A DNA stretch of 64,000 nucleotides. Origin: GCA-002708315 sp963676635 (lineage in GTDB: Bacteria > Bacteroidota > Bacteroidia > Bacteroidales > F082). The stretch spans positions 62,001-126,000 of the forward strand of contig OY781105.1 in NCBI GenBank assembly GCA_963676635.1, given 5' to 3'. Shown piece by piece: positions 8,777 to 17,048 of this stretch (positions are counted from its first letter, which is position 1; the number at the start of each line of letters is the position of its first letter). Position numbers and translations under genes: made by a program. The notes under the pieces were generated by a model, which worked only from the letters and a program-made list of their open reading frames with translations, was not told where the DNA came from and made no database searches.

Positions 8777-10168
8777 TCAAATCTCCGTGAACTCAGTACC
8801 TTGTTTCAGGTGTTCCACATAGGTGTCTATACGGCGCATCTGTTGGGGGATGTGTATACGCTGTGGGCATTTGGGAGTGCACTGATCGCAGCCAGTGCAA
8901 TGATCTGCCTGCCGCAGCTTTGGTACGCTTCTGTCGTATCCCACAAGAAAAGCATTGCGTGCCTTATTGTATTCAGGATCGTTAGAGCTGGTGGCGAAGT
9001 TGCCCTCTCGTATACATTTGTTGTAATGCAATAAAACACCCGGAATGTCTATCCCGTAAGGGCAAGGCATACAATAACCACAGTCGTTACAAGGTATCAA
9101 AGGATAGCTTAAGAAATATTCAGCGGCCTTCTCAAGCATTGTATAATCCTTTTCTGTCAGGGGCCGTAATGGTGAATAAGTGTGGAGGTTATCAATAAGG
9201 TGCTCCTTATAGGTCATGCCGCTAAGCACCGTTAGTACTTTATCAGGACTACCAGCAAACCGGAAGGCCCATGAGGCAAGGCTGGACTGTGGTTCGGCTT
9301 GTTTCAGCAGACTGGCTGATTCATGGTTAAGCCTTACCAGACGTCCTCCCAACAGGGGTTCCATTACAATAGCCGGAACATTGTGCTTTACCAGCTCACT
9401 GTAAAGGTAGTCGGCATTAATATTTGACCCCGACGCATGTTTCCAGTCGACATAGTTTAACTGTATTTGAGCAAAGTCCCACTGTATATCCATCGACAAC
9501 AAATAGTCGTACACTTCAACATCACCATGAAAGGAAAATCCCAGGTTTCTGATTTTGCCTTTTTTACGCTCTTCCAACAGGAAGTCGAGCATGCCGTTGT
9601 CGATATAACGGGCATTAAAGTTCCTCATTCCTCCCATCCCCACAGCATGTAGCAGATAATAGTCTATATAATCAACCTGCAGCTGTTTAAAGGAGTTGTG
9701 ATAAATTTCCAGCGAGCCCTCTCTTGTCCATGTATCAGGGCGGAAATTCGACATTTTTGTAGCAATATAATACTTGTCTCTGGGGTGACGGCTCAACGCC
9801 AGTCCTGTAGCATATTCTGATCGTCCTCCTGTATAAACAGGGGCTGTATCGAAATAGTTAACACCTTTAGAGATAGCAGCATCCACCAGTTCGTTCCATG
9901 TTTCCTGATCTACTTCATCCTCTGTTTCAGTTATCTGTGTCATAGGCAGCCTCATACAGCCATAGCCCAGCAACGAAACAGTGTCGTGTGTGTGAGGATT
10001 AGTACGGTAGGTTAGTTTATCAGCCTGAATATCATCGAGTGTTACGGCAACACTTTCTGAAGTTTTATCCTTACGAGGCTTACATCCGTAAGCGAGTGCT
10101 GCTGAGGTAGCTGTTGCTGTTCCCAATACCTTAAAAAAGTCTTTTCTGTTTATATTCTTGTTATTCAT
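8777..10168 (-). CDS. Aldo/keto reductase with C-terminal dicluster ferredoxin
   Basis: A 463-residue protein. The N-terminus (NRKDFFKVLG, then a hydrophobic stretch to AYGC) resembles a Tat-type or lipoprotein export signal with KR/RK instead of RR, so export is plausible but not certain. The aldo/keto reductase barrel carries the tetrad D107, Y112, K138, H174 (DTAPVY, ATK, LLH). The C-terminal third holds two 4Fe-4S motifs, CxxCxxCxxG/P-type around CNDCGYCMPC and CTGCDQCTPKC, suggesting electron delivery from clusters rather than only NAD(P)H. The gene is 17 bp downstream of the polyferredoxin gene on the same strand, so the two probably form one redox operon. The physiological substrate is not known. 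Confidence 0.88.
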   Translation of the reverse strand: MNNKNINRKDFFKVLGTATATSAALAYGCKPRKDKTSESVAVTLDDIQADKLTYRTNPHTHDTVSLLGYGCMRLPMTQITETEDEVDQETWNELVDAAISKGVNYFDTAPVYTGGRSEYATGLALSRHPRDKYYIATKMSNFRPDTWTREGSLEIYHNSFKQLQVDYIDYYLLHAVGMGGMRNFNARYIDNGMLDFLLEERKKGKIRNLGFSFHGDVEVYDYLLSMDIQWDFAQIQLNYVDWKHASGSNINADYLYSELVKHNVPAIVMEPLLGGRLVRLNHESASLLKQAEPQSSLASWAFRFAGSPDKVLTVLSGMTYKEHLIDNLHTYSPLRPLTEKDYTMLEKAAEYFLSYPLIPCNDCGYCMPCPYGIDIPGVLLHYNKCIREGNFATSSNDPEYNKARNAFLVGYDRSVPKLRQADHCTGCDQCTPKCPQRIHIPQQMRRIDTYVEHLKQGTEFTEI

Positions 10169-10185
10169 GGTGCTTCATTTTTTGA

Positions 10186-11718
10186 TTAAACAGCTATATG
10201 CTTTTCAGTTCCTTCAATGTAAATAGCGCTGAACGGACGAGCCGGGCATAAATGTTCACAAGCGCCACAGCCGTTACATCGTTCTGTTTCGATGGCCGGT
10301 ATTTTACGTGCATCAGGATCATCAGCGTTACTGCTAACCATTGTGATAGCTCCGGTAGGGCAGTGGGTAGCACAGTTGTCGCAGTTAACATCATCTGTTA
10401 ACACCACGCAGTTATCTCTTATCCACACTGCATAGCCAATCTGTATGGCTGTTTTTTCAGCGGAAGTAATGGGGAGTATTGCCCCTGTGGGACATACATC
10501 AGAACATGAAGTACATTCCGGTCGGCAGTAACCACGTTCATACGACATCTCTGGCTGTAGAAAGGATGACACCTTACCGGAGGGTCTTAGCACATCATTT
10601 GTGCAGGCTGTAACACATAAGCCACAAGCGGTACAATGAGAATTGAAATTAGTCTGGCTAATTGACCCCGGTGGGAAAACCGGATTTGCCCTTTCGGGGA
10701 TTATTTTATCTTCAATCACGGCTAAACCACCTTCACCAATGTCACTCTGCGATTTTAGTATTCCTGTTACAGCAAATATTCCAGTAAGAGTCAGGAAGTT
10801 TCGTCTGGCTTTATCAGTAGACTTACTCTGAGGTGTCTTTAAAGGCTCTAATACAACCTGCTTATCCTGCTTTTTATTATAAAAAGGAGTGAACTTATAA
10901 TGTATTGCATCCTGGTTACATTTTTCCAGACAATCCATACAAACAACACATCTGCTGTAATCTATTTTATGTGAGTCGGCATCAATACAGGCAGCTTTGC
11001 AGTTACGGGTACAGGCTTTGCATCCGTTACAGGTATGAGAGTCGATAACCGGTTTAAACAGAGAGTATCTGGAAATAAATCCCAGTATAGTGCCTACCGG
11101 ACAAATGGTGTTGCAGTATGTTCGTCCGTGTTTCCACGATAAGTATCCTATAATAATTAGAGTAAGGATTGCAGTAATTAAAGTAACCACGCTCTTTAAC
11201 CATACGTCGATACTATAGAATGTGTAATTGTTGTAGCGTTGAGAAAAATATGCCAGAAGGTTGTTGCCCCATTGATAAAGGGGAGCAAGCAAGCTTGATG
11301 CAATACGACCATATGCGGCATAGGGATCCAGCAGTGTTACAAAGAAAGTTATTCCAAACACAACAGATACCAGGAAAAGAGCCAGTACACCGTATCGCAA
11401 CCAGTTTTTAGGTTTGGACCATGTGAATCTGTTTTTCTTTTTCTTCCCGGCAATCCAGGAGATAATATCCTGAACAATACCCAAAGGACAAATTACAGAG
11501 CAATATACTCTGCCAAAAACCAAAGTAAGTAACACCAGGAATATTAAAGCACCAGCATTAACCGCCAGCAGAGCCGGAATAAACTGCACCTTGGCAATCC
11601 ATCCAAACCAACTGTAAGTTATACCGGTAAAGTCGAGAAATACAAGGTTTATCAGAGAAAAGAAAACAACGGCTAATATTATTCTTAGTCTTTTTAGTCC
11701 ATTAGTCATAGCTACCAC
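10186..11718 (-). CDS. NapH/NapG-like membrane polyferredoxin fusion
   Basis: A 510-residue protein with about five N-terminal membrane helices carrying two CxxxCP motifs (YCSVICPLG with C73 and C77, and YCNTICPVG), as in NapH/NosR/YccM-type quinol oxidation modules. Two 4Fe-4S motifs follow (CNGCKACTRNC, CVVCMDCLEKC), then an internal Tat-like segment ARRNFLTLTG, then a MauM/NapG-like polyferredoxin with four further cluster motifs ending in CNGCGACEHLCP. This reads as a fusion of NapH and NapG homologues that passes electrons across the membrane. The partner is probably the aldo/keto reductase encoded 17 bp downstream. M4 is an alternative start. Confidence 0.87.
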   Translation of the reverse strand: MVAMTNGLKRLRIILAVVFFSLINLVFLDFTGITYSWFGWIAKVQFIPALLAVNAGALIFLVLLTLVFGRVYCSVICPLGIVQDIISWIAGKKKKNRFTWSKPKNWLRYGVLALFLVSVVFGITFFVTLLDPYAAYGRIASSLLAPLYQWGNNLLAYFSQRYNNYTFYSIDVWLKSVVTLITAILTLIIIGYLSWKHGRTYCNTICPVGTILGFISRYSLFKPVIDSHTCNGCKACTRNCKAACIDADSHKIDYSRCVVCMDCLEKCNQDAIHYKFTPFYNKKQDKQVVLEPLKTPQSKSTDKARRNFLTLTGIFAVTGILKSQSDIGEGGLAVIEDKIIPERANPVFPPGSISQTNFNSHCTACGLCVTACTNDVLRPSGKVSSFLQPEMSYERGYCRPECTSCSDVCPTGAILPITSAEKTAIQIGYAVWIRDNCVVLTDDVNCDNCATHCPTGAITMVSSNADDPDARKIPAIETERCNGCGACEHLCPARPFSAIYIEGTEKHIAV

Positions 11719-11724
11719 AATTTA

Positions 11725-11757
11725 CAAACATATATCAACACTAATCCAGACCACAAA
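11725..11757 (-). promoter_or_regulatory. Bacteroidota-type promoter for the redox operon
   Basis: On the minus strand TTTG (complement of 11754-11757) and TATGTTTG (complement of 11725-11732) are separated by 21 bp, matching the Bacteroidota -33 TTTG / -7 TAnnTTTG pattern. The -7 element ends 6 bp before the ATG of the polyferredoxin gene, so the leader would be very short. Confidence 0.5.
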
Positions 11758-11864
11758 TATCTAATTAATATTTTAATTGTAACTAATCCAGAATACTGTT
11801 TTATATCATCTTTTCTTATTGGGGTGATAAAAGGGAGGGGAGGAGAACCCGACTCGCGCTATTT

Positions 11865-13424
11865 ATGATACATAATAACACATCACATTCACAAAACATT
11901 AACAGGAAATTGTTAACTTTGACACGAAATGGTAAACCAGATGCTGAAGTAATGGATAATCTTGTTTATAATTATGAGAATGAAGAGGGTGTTTTAATGA
12001 GCAATAAGCTGCTGTATATTGACGATGACCCTGTTGTGAATCCTGATTATGATGATATTAGAGATCAAAGTGTAGGGAACTATGCATATGATGCAGTAGG
12101 TAATCTGACACAGGATGAAAGCGAGGATATTGCCAGTATAAGTTACAGTATGTCTAATAAGGTAGTTCAAATAAACCGTAACTCAACCAGCGAGAAGCAG
12201 AATATTAAATACAGCTATGATGCTATGGGTAACAGAGTAATGAAAAAAACATGGTATCCAAATGGCGGCACCCTTCCTGTTTATGAAAAAACATGGTACG
12301 TACGCGATGCACAGGGTAATATAATGGCAACATACACATGGGAAGGAAGCAACTCACCTGAACTACAGCAACAATACATATACGGAAGTCAGCGTTTGGG
12401 ATATGTCGATCGTGAAGGCCTCTCAACCCCGCAAAACATTATGCATGCAATAGGATTAAAGAAATATGAATTATCCAATCATTTAGGTAATGTGTTAGTC
12501 ACTATTAGCGACCGCCCTGTAAGTGTCGTCGACGAATCAAATACATTTATTGAAGGCTATACAGCTGAAATAGTATCTACTGGTGATTATTATCCTGGCG
12601 GGTCGCTAATGCCGGGGAGGAATTATTCTTCAAATTCTTACAGGTTCGGATACCAGGGAAGCGAGAAAGACGATGAAATTGCCGGGGTGTCCGGGGCACA
12701 TATTACAACGTTTTTCAGAGAAAATGACACTAGAATATTAAGGTTGTGGTCGGTTGATCCGAAAACAAAATTTACACCGTGGGAGAGTCCTTATATGTCA
12801 ATGGGGGGAAATCCTATTTGGTATAATGACCCCAAAGGTGATTTAAGAGATTGGTGGAAGAATAACCAAACAGGCGAAGCAGAATACTTTGAGTTTAAAA
12901 AGCTATGGCACAAGAATGAAATGAAGAGGGAGAATTATTCCTATTTGGGAGAATATAGAACTGATTTTTTAGGGATACTTGATGAGCCGGTCTATTTTAA
13001 TACGATTGAAATATTTAATGCAGATCAAGACTTGTGGATTGCTGGTCACAATCTAGGAGGAAGATATGGAAGCATGGGTGGAGGAGAACATGGGTTGAAA
13101 CAAGCTTCTGAATTTATGAATGATTTTGGAACAACCTTGTTATTAACACCAGCAGCTCCTATTGGTGAAGGTTTTATTATAATGTCCGGACTGATTGATA
13201 CAGGATTAGATTATAAAAATAAATCGATAACTGAAGCTACAGAAAATTTGGGAATCAGAGTTGTAACATTTGGAACAAGTAAGTTCACAGGAAAAAAAGT
13301 TGGTGAGATAACAACAAATACATTTGGGAAAAGGGTTATTGATGCAGCAGTTAGTAAAGGACTCGATGACGTTAAGAACAAAGCAATTGAGAAAACAGAG
13401 GAAATAAATAAACAAGATGATTGA
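11865..13424 (+). CDS. Cassette A: orphan Rhs 3' end, type 1 core, membrane-active-type tip
   Basis: 519 residues with no secretion signal and no upstream Rhs shell, so this is the 3' part of an Rhs gene. Residues up to about 320 are RHS-repeat core (YDAVGNLTQDES, YSYDAMGNRV, LSNHLGNVLVTISD, RFGYQGSEKDDEIAG, RILRLWSVDPK, GGNPIWYNDPKGD). The tip (about 200 residues) begins with DLRDWWKNN and contains the hydrophobic stretch TLLLTPAAPIGEGFIIMSGLI and a charged helical end. I see no catalytic motif, and the immunity partner is a two-TM protein, so a membrane-acting toxin is the best guess. Tip and immunity are homologous to cassettes C and H but clearly diverged. The ATG at 11865 is the only one of its type not inside the shared core; the type 1 leader is absent and similarity to it begins only about 60 bp upstream of the core. 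Confidence 0.8.
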   Translation: MIHNNTSHSQNINRKLLTLTRNGKPDAEVMDNLVYNYENEEGVLMSNKLLYIDDDPVVNPDYDDIRDQSVGNYAYDAVGNLTQDESEDIASISYSMSNKVVQINRNSTSEKQNIKYSYDAMGNRVMKKTWYPNGGTLPVYEKTWYVRDAQGNIMATYTWEGSNSPELQQQYIYGSQRLGYVDREGLSTPQNIMHAIGLKKYELSNHLGNVLVTISDRPVSVVDESNTFIEGYTAEIVSTGDYYPGGSLMPGRNYSSNSYRFGYQGSEKDDEIAGVSGAHITTFFRENDTRILRLWSVDPKTKFTPWESPYMSMGGNPIWYNDPKGDLRDWWKNNQTGEAEYFEFKKLWHKNEMKRENYSYLGEYRTDFLGILDEPVYFNTIEIFNADQDLWIAGHNLGGRYGSMGGGEHGLKQASEFMNDFGTTLLLTPAAPIGEGFIIMSGLIDTGLDYKNKSITEATENLGIRVVTFGTSKFTGKKVGEITTNTFGKRVIDAAVSKGLDDVKNKAIEKTEEINKQDD

Positions 13425-13635
13425 TAATATCATAACATATTTAGTTGAGATACTTCATCGTATGGTTCAAAGCTATTGGGGAAGTTTGTTTTTTTTATTG
13501 TTTGGGATATATTTTATTAGGTATTCTATTAGAAAACCAACAACAATTGCAAATATTAGAGGCTGGGCCGCTGGAATAGGTGGTGTAATTGTTGGATTAC
13601 TAATAATAATTTTCAAATTAACAGGAAAAATATAA
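13417..13635 (+). CDS. Cassette A immunity protein, two-TM
   Basis: A 72-residue protein overlapping the toxin stop by 8 bp, which suggests coupled translation. Two hydrophobic segments (SLFFLLFGIYF and IGGVIVGLLIIIF) flank a short basic loop, giving a small inner-membrane hairpin protein. Position and overlap argue for cognate immunity to the cassette A tip, and a membrane location would suit a pore-forming or membrane-disrupting toxin. It is homologous to the proteins at 18538 and 35214 (shared SIRKPT/SIKKPT and RGW segments). Confidence 0.7.
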   Translation: MIDNIITYLVEILHRMVQSYWGSLFFLLFGIYFIRYSIRKPTTIANIRGWAAGIGGVIVGLLIIIFKLTGKI

Positions 13636-13684
13636 CAAAGGGGGCTATAAAAGCTTTTGTGTTTTCAGAACCCACTTGCTGATT

Positions 13685-13741
13685 GACGGTTGCACCGTCA
13701 ATATTAAAAACCAAAAGCCTCTGCAAACTCAGGGGCTTTTT
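13685..13741. terminator. Convergent terminator, cassette A
   Basis: Two hairpins lie between the immunity gene and the opposing regulator: GACGG/CCGTC (13685-13699) and AAAAGCCTCTG / CAGGGGCTTTT (13713-13740), the latter with A and T tracts on both sides and so able to work in both directions. Confidence 0.75.
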
Positions 13742-14016
13742 CACTCCACATCCTTCAACACCCCTGCCAGCGTATCCTTAAGTTTTTTCTTACCCAGGAA
13801 TGCATCCAGCATTTTATATATGGTAGCTTTTTCTTCTTCGGCCAGGCTTTCAATCATGTTTATTTTTTCCATAATGGTCTTTTCCAGGGAATGAATTTCT
13901 TTAGGTTCTTCAGTAGTGGCAAAAAGTTCAGATAAAGAAGCTCCCATAGCTTTTGCAATCCGTTCAGCAGTAGAAACAGAAGGGGCGGTTTTGCCGTTCT
14001 CAATGAGTGAATACTG
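13741..14016 (-). pseudogene. Truncated XRE-type regulator after cassette A
   Basis: The minus strand encodes YSLIENGKTAPSVSTAERIAKA and then a helical C-terminal region, the second half of a Cro/C1-type helix-turn-helix regulator. The recognition half is missing: coding similarity stops at 14016, a few bases from the palindromic element, and the palindrome is out of frame with it. An internal ATG (13947) would yield only a 68-residue C-terminal fragment. It is homologous to the remnants at 18861 and 35537. Confidence 0.75.
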
Positions 14017-14020
14017 AGCC

Positions 14021-14550
14021 CCCCCACTGAGCGTAGTTTGTAACTACGCTCACCTATCACATGAAGAAAATAATACAATTACTATACAGAATTTAATTTA
14101 AAATATTTGCGTGTAGTTACACCTGTCTCCGCCAAGGAGGATGAAACTACACACGGGGAAGGGATACAAAATTCTAAATCCTAAAATCAATAAATCCTAC
14201 AAATTGTAATTCAGACAGTAAGCAGTGAACAGTAAGCAGTGATCAGTGAGCAGTGAGTAGTAAGCAGTAAGCAGTAAGCAGAGCGTTTCTATATAGGAAC
14301 TCAAGTGCCTTCAGTCACTCCCTCGCAAAGTCGCCTCTTCGTCTCGTCGTTATTTATTGTCTGAACAGGATTTAGGGATTTTAGGATTAACAGGATTATT
14401 TGTGGTATAGGTGGTTGATGCTTAAGGTTTGTGGTTCTTTGCATAGTCGTAAAGTAGCTTCTTCGCCAACAGCGGAAATCCCCCAACTCGTGTTATAACA
14501 GTAAAATAACACATCATATTCACAAAACATTAATAGGAAATTTACTATCT
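14021..14550. repeat. Type 1 leader repeat, copy before cassette B
   Basis: Opens with CCCCCACT and the palindrome (arms 14029-14038 and 14042-14051, 3-nt loop). It then holds a second hairpin (GTGTAGTT at 14103 pairing with AACTACAC near 14141, with CCGCC/GGAGG inside), a heptad array, and a block ending in AACTCGTGTTATAACAG before the Rhs core. Near-identical copies lie at 16513, 30437 and 33190, with truncated ones at 38146 and 42468. I see no credible gene in it; a 61-codon minus-strand frame is a chance opening. Confidence 0.85.
14211..14281. repeat. 7-bp tandem repeat inside type 1 leader
   Basis: About nine units of AGTRARC (AGTAAGC, AGTGAAC, AGTGATC, AGTGAGC). The copy number differs between leaders: about ten at 16708-16779, about ten with variants at 30635-30704, about five at 33402-33440 and about four at 38354-38385. 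Confidence 0.8.
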
Positions 14551-15891
14551 TTGACACGAAATGGTAAACCAGATGCTGAAGTAATGGATAATCTTGTTTA
14601 TAATTATGAGAATGAAGAGGGTGTTTTAATGAGCAATAAGCTGCTGTATATTGATGATGACCCTGTTGTGAATCCTGATTATAATGATATTAGCGATGCA
14701 CAGGGTAATATAATGGCAACATACACATGGGAGGGAAGCAACTCACCGGAACTACAGCAACAATACATATACGGAAGTCAGCGTTTGGGATATGTTGATC
14801 GTGAAGGCCTCTCAACCCCGCAAAACATTATGCATGCCATAGGATTAAAGAAATATGAATTATCCAATCATTTAGGTAATGTATTAGTCACTATTAGCGA
14901 CCGTCCTGTAAGTGTCGTCGACGAATCTAATACATTTATTGAAGGCTATACAGCTGATATAGTATCTGCTGGTGATTATTATCCTTACGGGTCGCTAATG
15001 CCTGGGAGGAATTATTCGCCGGATAATTATAGGTTCGGGTTTAATGGACAGGAGAAGGTGAACGAAGTGGCAGGTGTTGGGAACTCTTATACAGCAGAGT
15101 TTTGGCAATACGACAGCCGTTTAGGTCGTAGGTGGAACCAAGACCCAAAACCAAATCCGTCAATTTCTAATTATGCTTGTTTTGCTAATAATCCAATCTT
15201 TTTTACCGACCCATTAGGCGATACAATTAGAACTAATCAAGAAGGGTTTAATGTAATAAATGAAGGTTTGACAGCCACTTTGGGAGAAGGACACGGGTTT
15301 TCTTACAACAAAGACAAAGGGATAGTTAATTATAATGCAGTTGAGGGCAAAGAATATACAAAAGACCAACAAAACATTATAAACAGATATACTAAACTAA
15401 TTAATGACGAGAAAAGCACAAATGTTACTATTGTTGACCATAATGAGGGAATTGGGATATTAGGTGGTAAAAGTTTGGCAGATTATGGATTTAATGGTGT
15501 AACAGTAACACCAACAGATTTTTCAAGTTTTAATGTATTCATTGCGAGAAACCCGAAAGAAGTTGGACAAGTTGCAAATCCAGCTTATAATCCATTTAAA
15601 GAGGACGGAACACCTGCGACAATTCCAGGATTTGTAAATACAAACACTTATTATAGAGGAGTTGCTTCAGTACACGAAATTGGAGGACACGCATATCTCA
15701 GACTTACCCAACCCAAATTAGAACAAGCTAGTCATAACACACTTGTAGAAAATTTTGAAACAAATTTCAGACAGTTCTACAAAATAGGAACATACACTAA
15801 AAAACGAGAGGTAAAAAGGGCAAGAAAAAGAGGTCTTGACGTTCAAATTGGAAGTCCTAAATATTTAGGTGGTTCTGCTGATAAACATTAA
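14551..15891 (+). CDS. Cassette B: orphan Rhs 3' end, type 1 core, HExxH metallopeptidase tip
   Basis: 446 residues from a TTG codon; an in-frame ATG is at 14584. Compared with the other type 1 cores, 81 residues are missing in frame between NDI and SDAQGN. The core then runs to YRFGFNGQEKVNEVAGVG and DSRLGRRWNQDP, and the tip differs from all others. It contains H375-E376-I-G-G-H379, an HExxH zinc-binding motif, preceded by YRGVASV, so I call it a zinc peptidase toxin. No third ligand is certain. The putative immunity lipoprotein starts 5 bp after the stop. Compared with A, the tip was exchanged within the core at YRFG. Confidence 0.78.
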   Translation: MTRNGKPDAEVMDNLVYNYENEEGVLMSNKLLYIDDDPVVNPDYNDISDAQGNIMATYTWEGSNSPELQQQYIYGSQRLGYVDREGLSTPQNIMHAIGLKKYELSNHLGNVLVTISDRPVSVVDESNTFIEGYTADIVSAGDYYPYGSLMPGRNYSPDNYRFGFNGQEKVNEVAGVGNSYTAEFWQYDSRLGRRWNQDPKPNPSISNYACFANNPIFFTDPLGDTIRTNQEGFNVINEGLTATLGEGHGFSYNKDKGIVNYNAVEGKEYTKDQQNIINRYTKLINDEKSTNVTIVDHNEGIGILGGKSLADYGFNGVTVTPTDFSSFNVFIARNPKEVGQVANPAYNPFKEDGTPATIPGFVNTNTYYRGVASVHEIGGHAYLRLTQPKLEQASHNTLVENFETNFRQFYKIGTYTKKREVKRARKRGLDVQIGSPKYLGGSADKH

Positions 15892-15896
15892 ATCCT

Positions 15897-16424
15897 ATGA
15901 AAAAGATTCTTTACATAGGGTTGGTGTTAGTTATTGCTTCTTGTAGTTTAACTCGTCATAATTCAAAAGTCAAAAGCCCAAATTTTGACTTAACAAAGGC
16001 TACTGAAACTTTTTCAGATTCACTCCTAAACAAAACTAAAGTAGATACACTTTTAGTCTTTGAAAAAGGTTGTTCTGGTTGTGTTAAAGGTAGCGTTAAA
16101 GTAACATATATCTACTGGGAAGCAAAAGGAATAAGTAAAATAAAAAAAATCACAAACAAAGGCTATTCCTATGAGACTACTACAAAATACGATTTGTTAG
16201 ATTATTACTTTGCTAATGAGAAAGACATTAGAGGTCAAGTTTTGCAAAGCCCGAAATACATTATAGATCACTACGGGTTTACAGGTATCACATTGTATTC
16301 GGGAAATGACAAATTGAATTTAGAAATAAATGAAAATTATGTGCCAATCAATCAAGATAAAGCCGTCATAAATTGGGTATATAGGATTGAGAGTAGTTTA
16401 TTCAAAATTGAAAATTTCTATTGA
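15897..16424 (+). CDS. Cassette B immunity lipoprotein (putative)
   Basis: A 175-residue protein with signal peptide and lipobox (VLVIASC, C16). No domain is recognised. A CSGCVKG segment may be redox- or metal-linked. It starts 5 bp after the toxin stop, and its export to the periplasm suggests that the metallopeptidase tip of B acts there. No terminator-plus-regulator pair follows; 16425-16512 contains only a GCCCAC/GTGGGC hairpin near 16500 that runs straight into the next leader. Confidence 0.65.
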   Translation: MKKILYIGLVLVIASCSLTRHNSKVKSPNFDLTKATETFSDSLLNKTKVDTLLVFEKGCSGCVKGSVKVTYIYWEAKGISKIKKITNKGYSYETTTKYDLLDYYFANEKDIRGQVLQSPKYIIDHYGFTGITLYSGNDKLNLEINENYVPINQDKAVINWVYRIESSLFKIENFY

Positions 16425-16512
16425 CACAGCATATTTTTAGTCTGCAAATTCGCCCAAATCTATAAAGTTATCAACATTCCTATAAAAGCCACTCAAACGC
16501 CCACCCTGTGGG

Positions 16513-17048
16513 CCCCACTGAGCGTAGTTTGTAACTACGCTCACCTATCACATGAAGAAAATAATACAATTACTATACAGAATTTAATTTAAAATATTTG
16601 CGTGTAGTTACACCTGTCTCCGCCAAGGAGGATGAAACTACACACGGGGAAGGGATACAAAATTCTAAATCCTAAAATCAATAAATCCTACAAATTGTAA
16701 TTCAGACAGTAAGCAGTGAACAGTAAGCAGTGATCAGTGAGCAGTGAGTAGTAAGCAGTAAGCAGTAAGCAGTAAGCAGAGCGTTTCTATATAGGAACTC
16801 AAGTGCCTTCAGTCACTCCCTCGCAAAGTCGCCTCTTCGTCTCGTCGTTATTTATTGTCTGAACAGGATTTAGGGATTTTAGGATTAACAGGATTATTTG
16901 TGGTATAGGTGGTTGATGCTTAAGGTTTGTGGTTCTTTGCATAGTCGTAAAGTAGCTTCTTCGCCAACAGCGGAAATCCCCCAACTCGTGTTATAACAGT
17001 AAAATAACACATTATATTCACAAAACATTAATAGGAAATTTACTATCT
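16513..17048. repeat. Type 1 leader repeat, copy before cassette C
   Basis: Almost base-for-base the same as 14021-14550: palindrome arms 16520-16529 and 16533-16542, second hairpin, then a heptad array with one extra unit, and the same end before the Rhs core. No gene is seen in it. Confidence 0.85.

Noticed and set aside
14301..14486. 61-codon minus-strand frame found identically in two type 1 leaders
   Set aside because: Its sequence follows a non-coding repeat, is disrupted in the G and H copies, and has no ribosome-binding site or domain; the conservation is explained by leader duplication.
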